Under the pieces are notes generated by a model. That model was given only the letters and a program-made list of their open reading frames with translations, was not told where the DNA came from and ran no database searches. DNA of 42,739 nucleotides from an uncultured Lachnospiraceae bacterium (GTDB lineage: Bacteria > Bacillota > Clostridia > Lachnospirales > Lachnospiraceae), in NCBI GenBank assembly GCA_910588125.1, contig CAJUPI010000024.1:1-42739 (forward strand), given 5' to 3'. Positions 42,688 to 42,739 of the stretch are shown here, piece after piece. Each line of letters opens with the position of its first letter. Within the stretch, counting starts at the first letter, position 1. Made by a program: the position numbers and the translations under genes.

Positions 42688-42739
42688 AGCGACAGACGGG
42701 ACTCGAACCCGCGACCCCGACCTTGGCAAGGTCGTACTC
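42688..42739 (-). tRNA. tRNA-Gly (anticodon GCC), partial
   Basis: Minus strand: anticodon arm ACCTTGCCAAGGT (anticodon GCC), T arm GCGGGTTCGAGTCCCGT, and 3' acceptor strand ending CTGTCGCT. The 5' part lies beyond the window edge. Confidence 0.93.

Overview
This window looks like a chromosomal segment of a Gram-positive, low-to-mid-GC Clostridia, most likely a Lachnospiraceae-type gut anaerobe. The evidence is AGGAGG-type ribosome binding sites nearly everywhere, Firmicutes gene orders (rho-rpmE-yqhQ-prmC-prfA; rpmG-secE-nusG-rplK-rplA), an atp operon of the Na+-coupled type, and a secreted protein with the 'YPDI...HY..SGKAEGR' module common in this family. Family level is inference; no species can be named. 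Almost all genes are on the minus strand.

Layout. 120-9614: a tight minus-strand block with a VanR/VanS-like two-component pair, a large membrane protein with a GATase-like domain, an ABC-2 exporter, and an SPFH / zinc-ribbon / TPM trio resembling Bacillus YdjI-YdjG-YdjH, but without PspA. 9723-10811: DUF3810 putative metallopeptidase. 10861-18437: the complete atp operon (atpZ-like, subunit I, atpB-E-F-H-A-G-D-C) with a recognisable promoter and terminator; its c subunit carries the full Na+-ligand set. 18652-20650: a plus-strand BTAD regulator with a degenerate GGDEF-like tail, convergent with an unknown protein made of three diverged repeats. 20772-27371: prfA, prmC, yqhQ, rpmE, rho, rarA. 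27554-29712: a polysaccharide deacetylase and a tagaturonate-reductase-like gene whose promoter sits between two LacI-type operators. 29982-34950: cold-shock gene, rplL/rplJ with L10 leader, an intruding secreted-protein gene, rplA, rplK, nusG, secE and rpmG. 35103-39360: comF (apparently with an AUU start), recD2 and mreB/mbl. 39361-40145: no long gene, but a candidate plus-strand structured RNA and an isolated 41-residue membrane-protein gene with its own promoter and terminator. 40146-40730: HD-domain gene. 40979-42739: an AT-rich islet between two tRNA-Gly genes, holding a Panacea-type putative toxin-antitoxin locus that appears to be split by a 112-bp MITE-like insertion, followed by gene debris and repeats.

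How the parts work together. Most of the window is core machinery: energy coupling, translation and termination factors, transcription termination/antitermination, recombination and cell shape. The accessory signals are the envelope-stress-like block at the left, the BTAD/three-repeat pair, the uronate gene, the ncRNA/small-protein interval near mreB, and the tRNA-Gly islet. The two ends of the window carry inverted copies of one intergenic repeat. No CRISPR array, prophage or intact transposase was seen.
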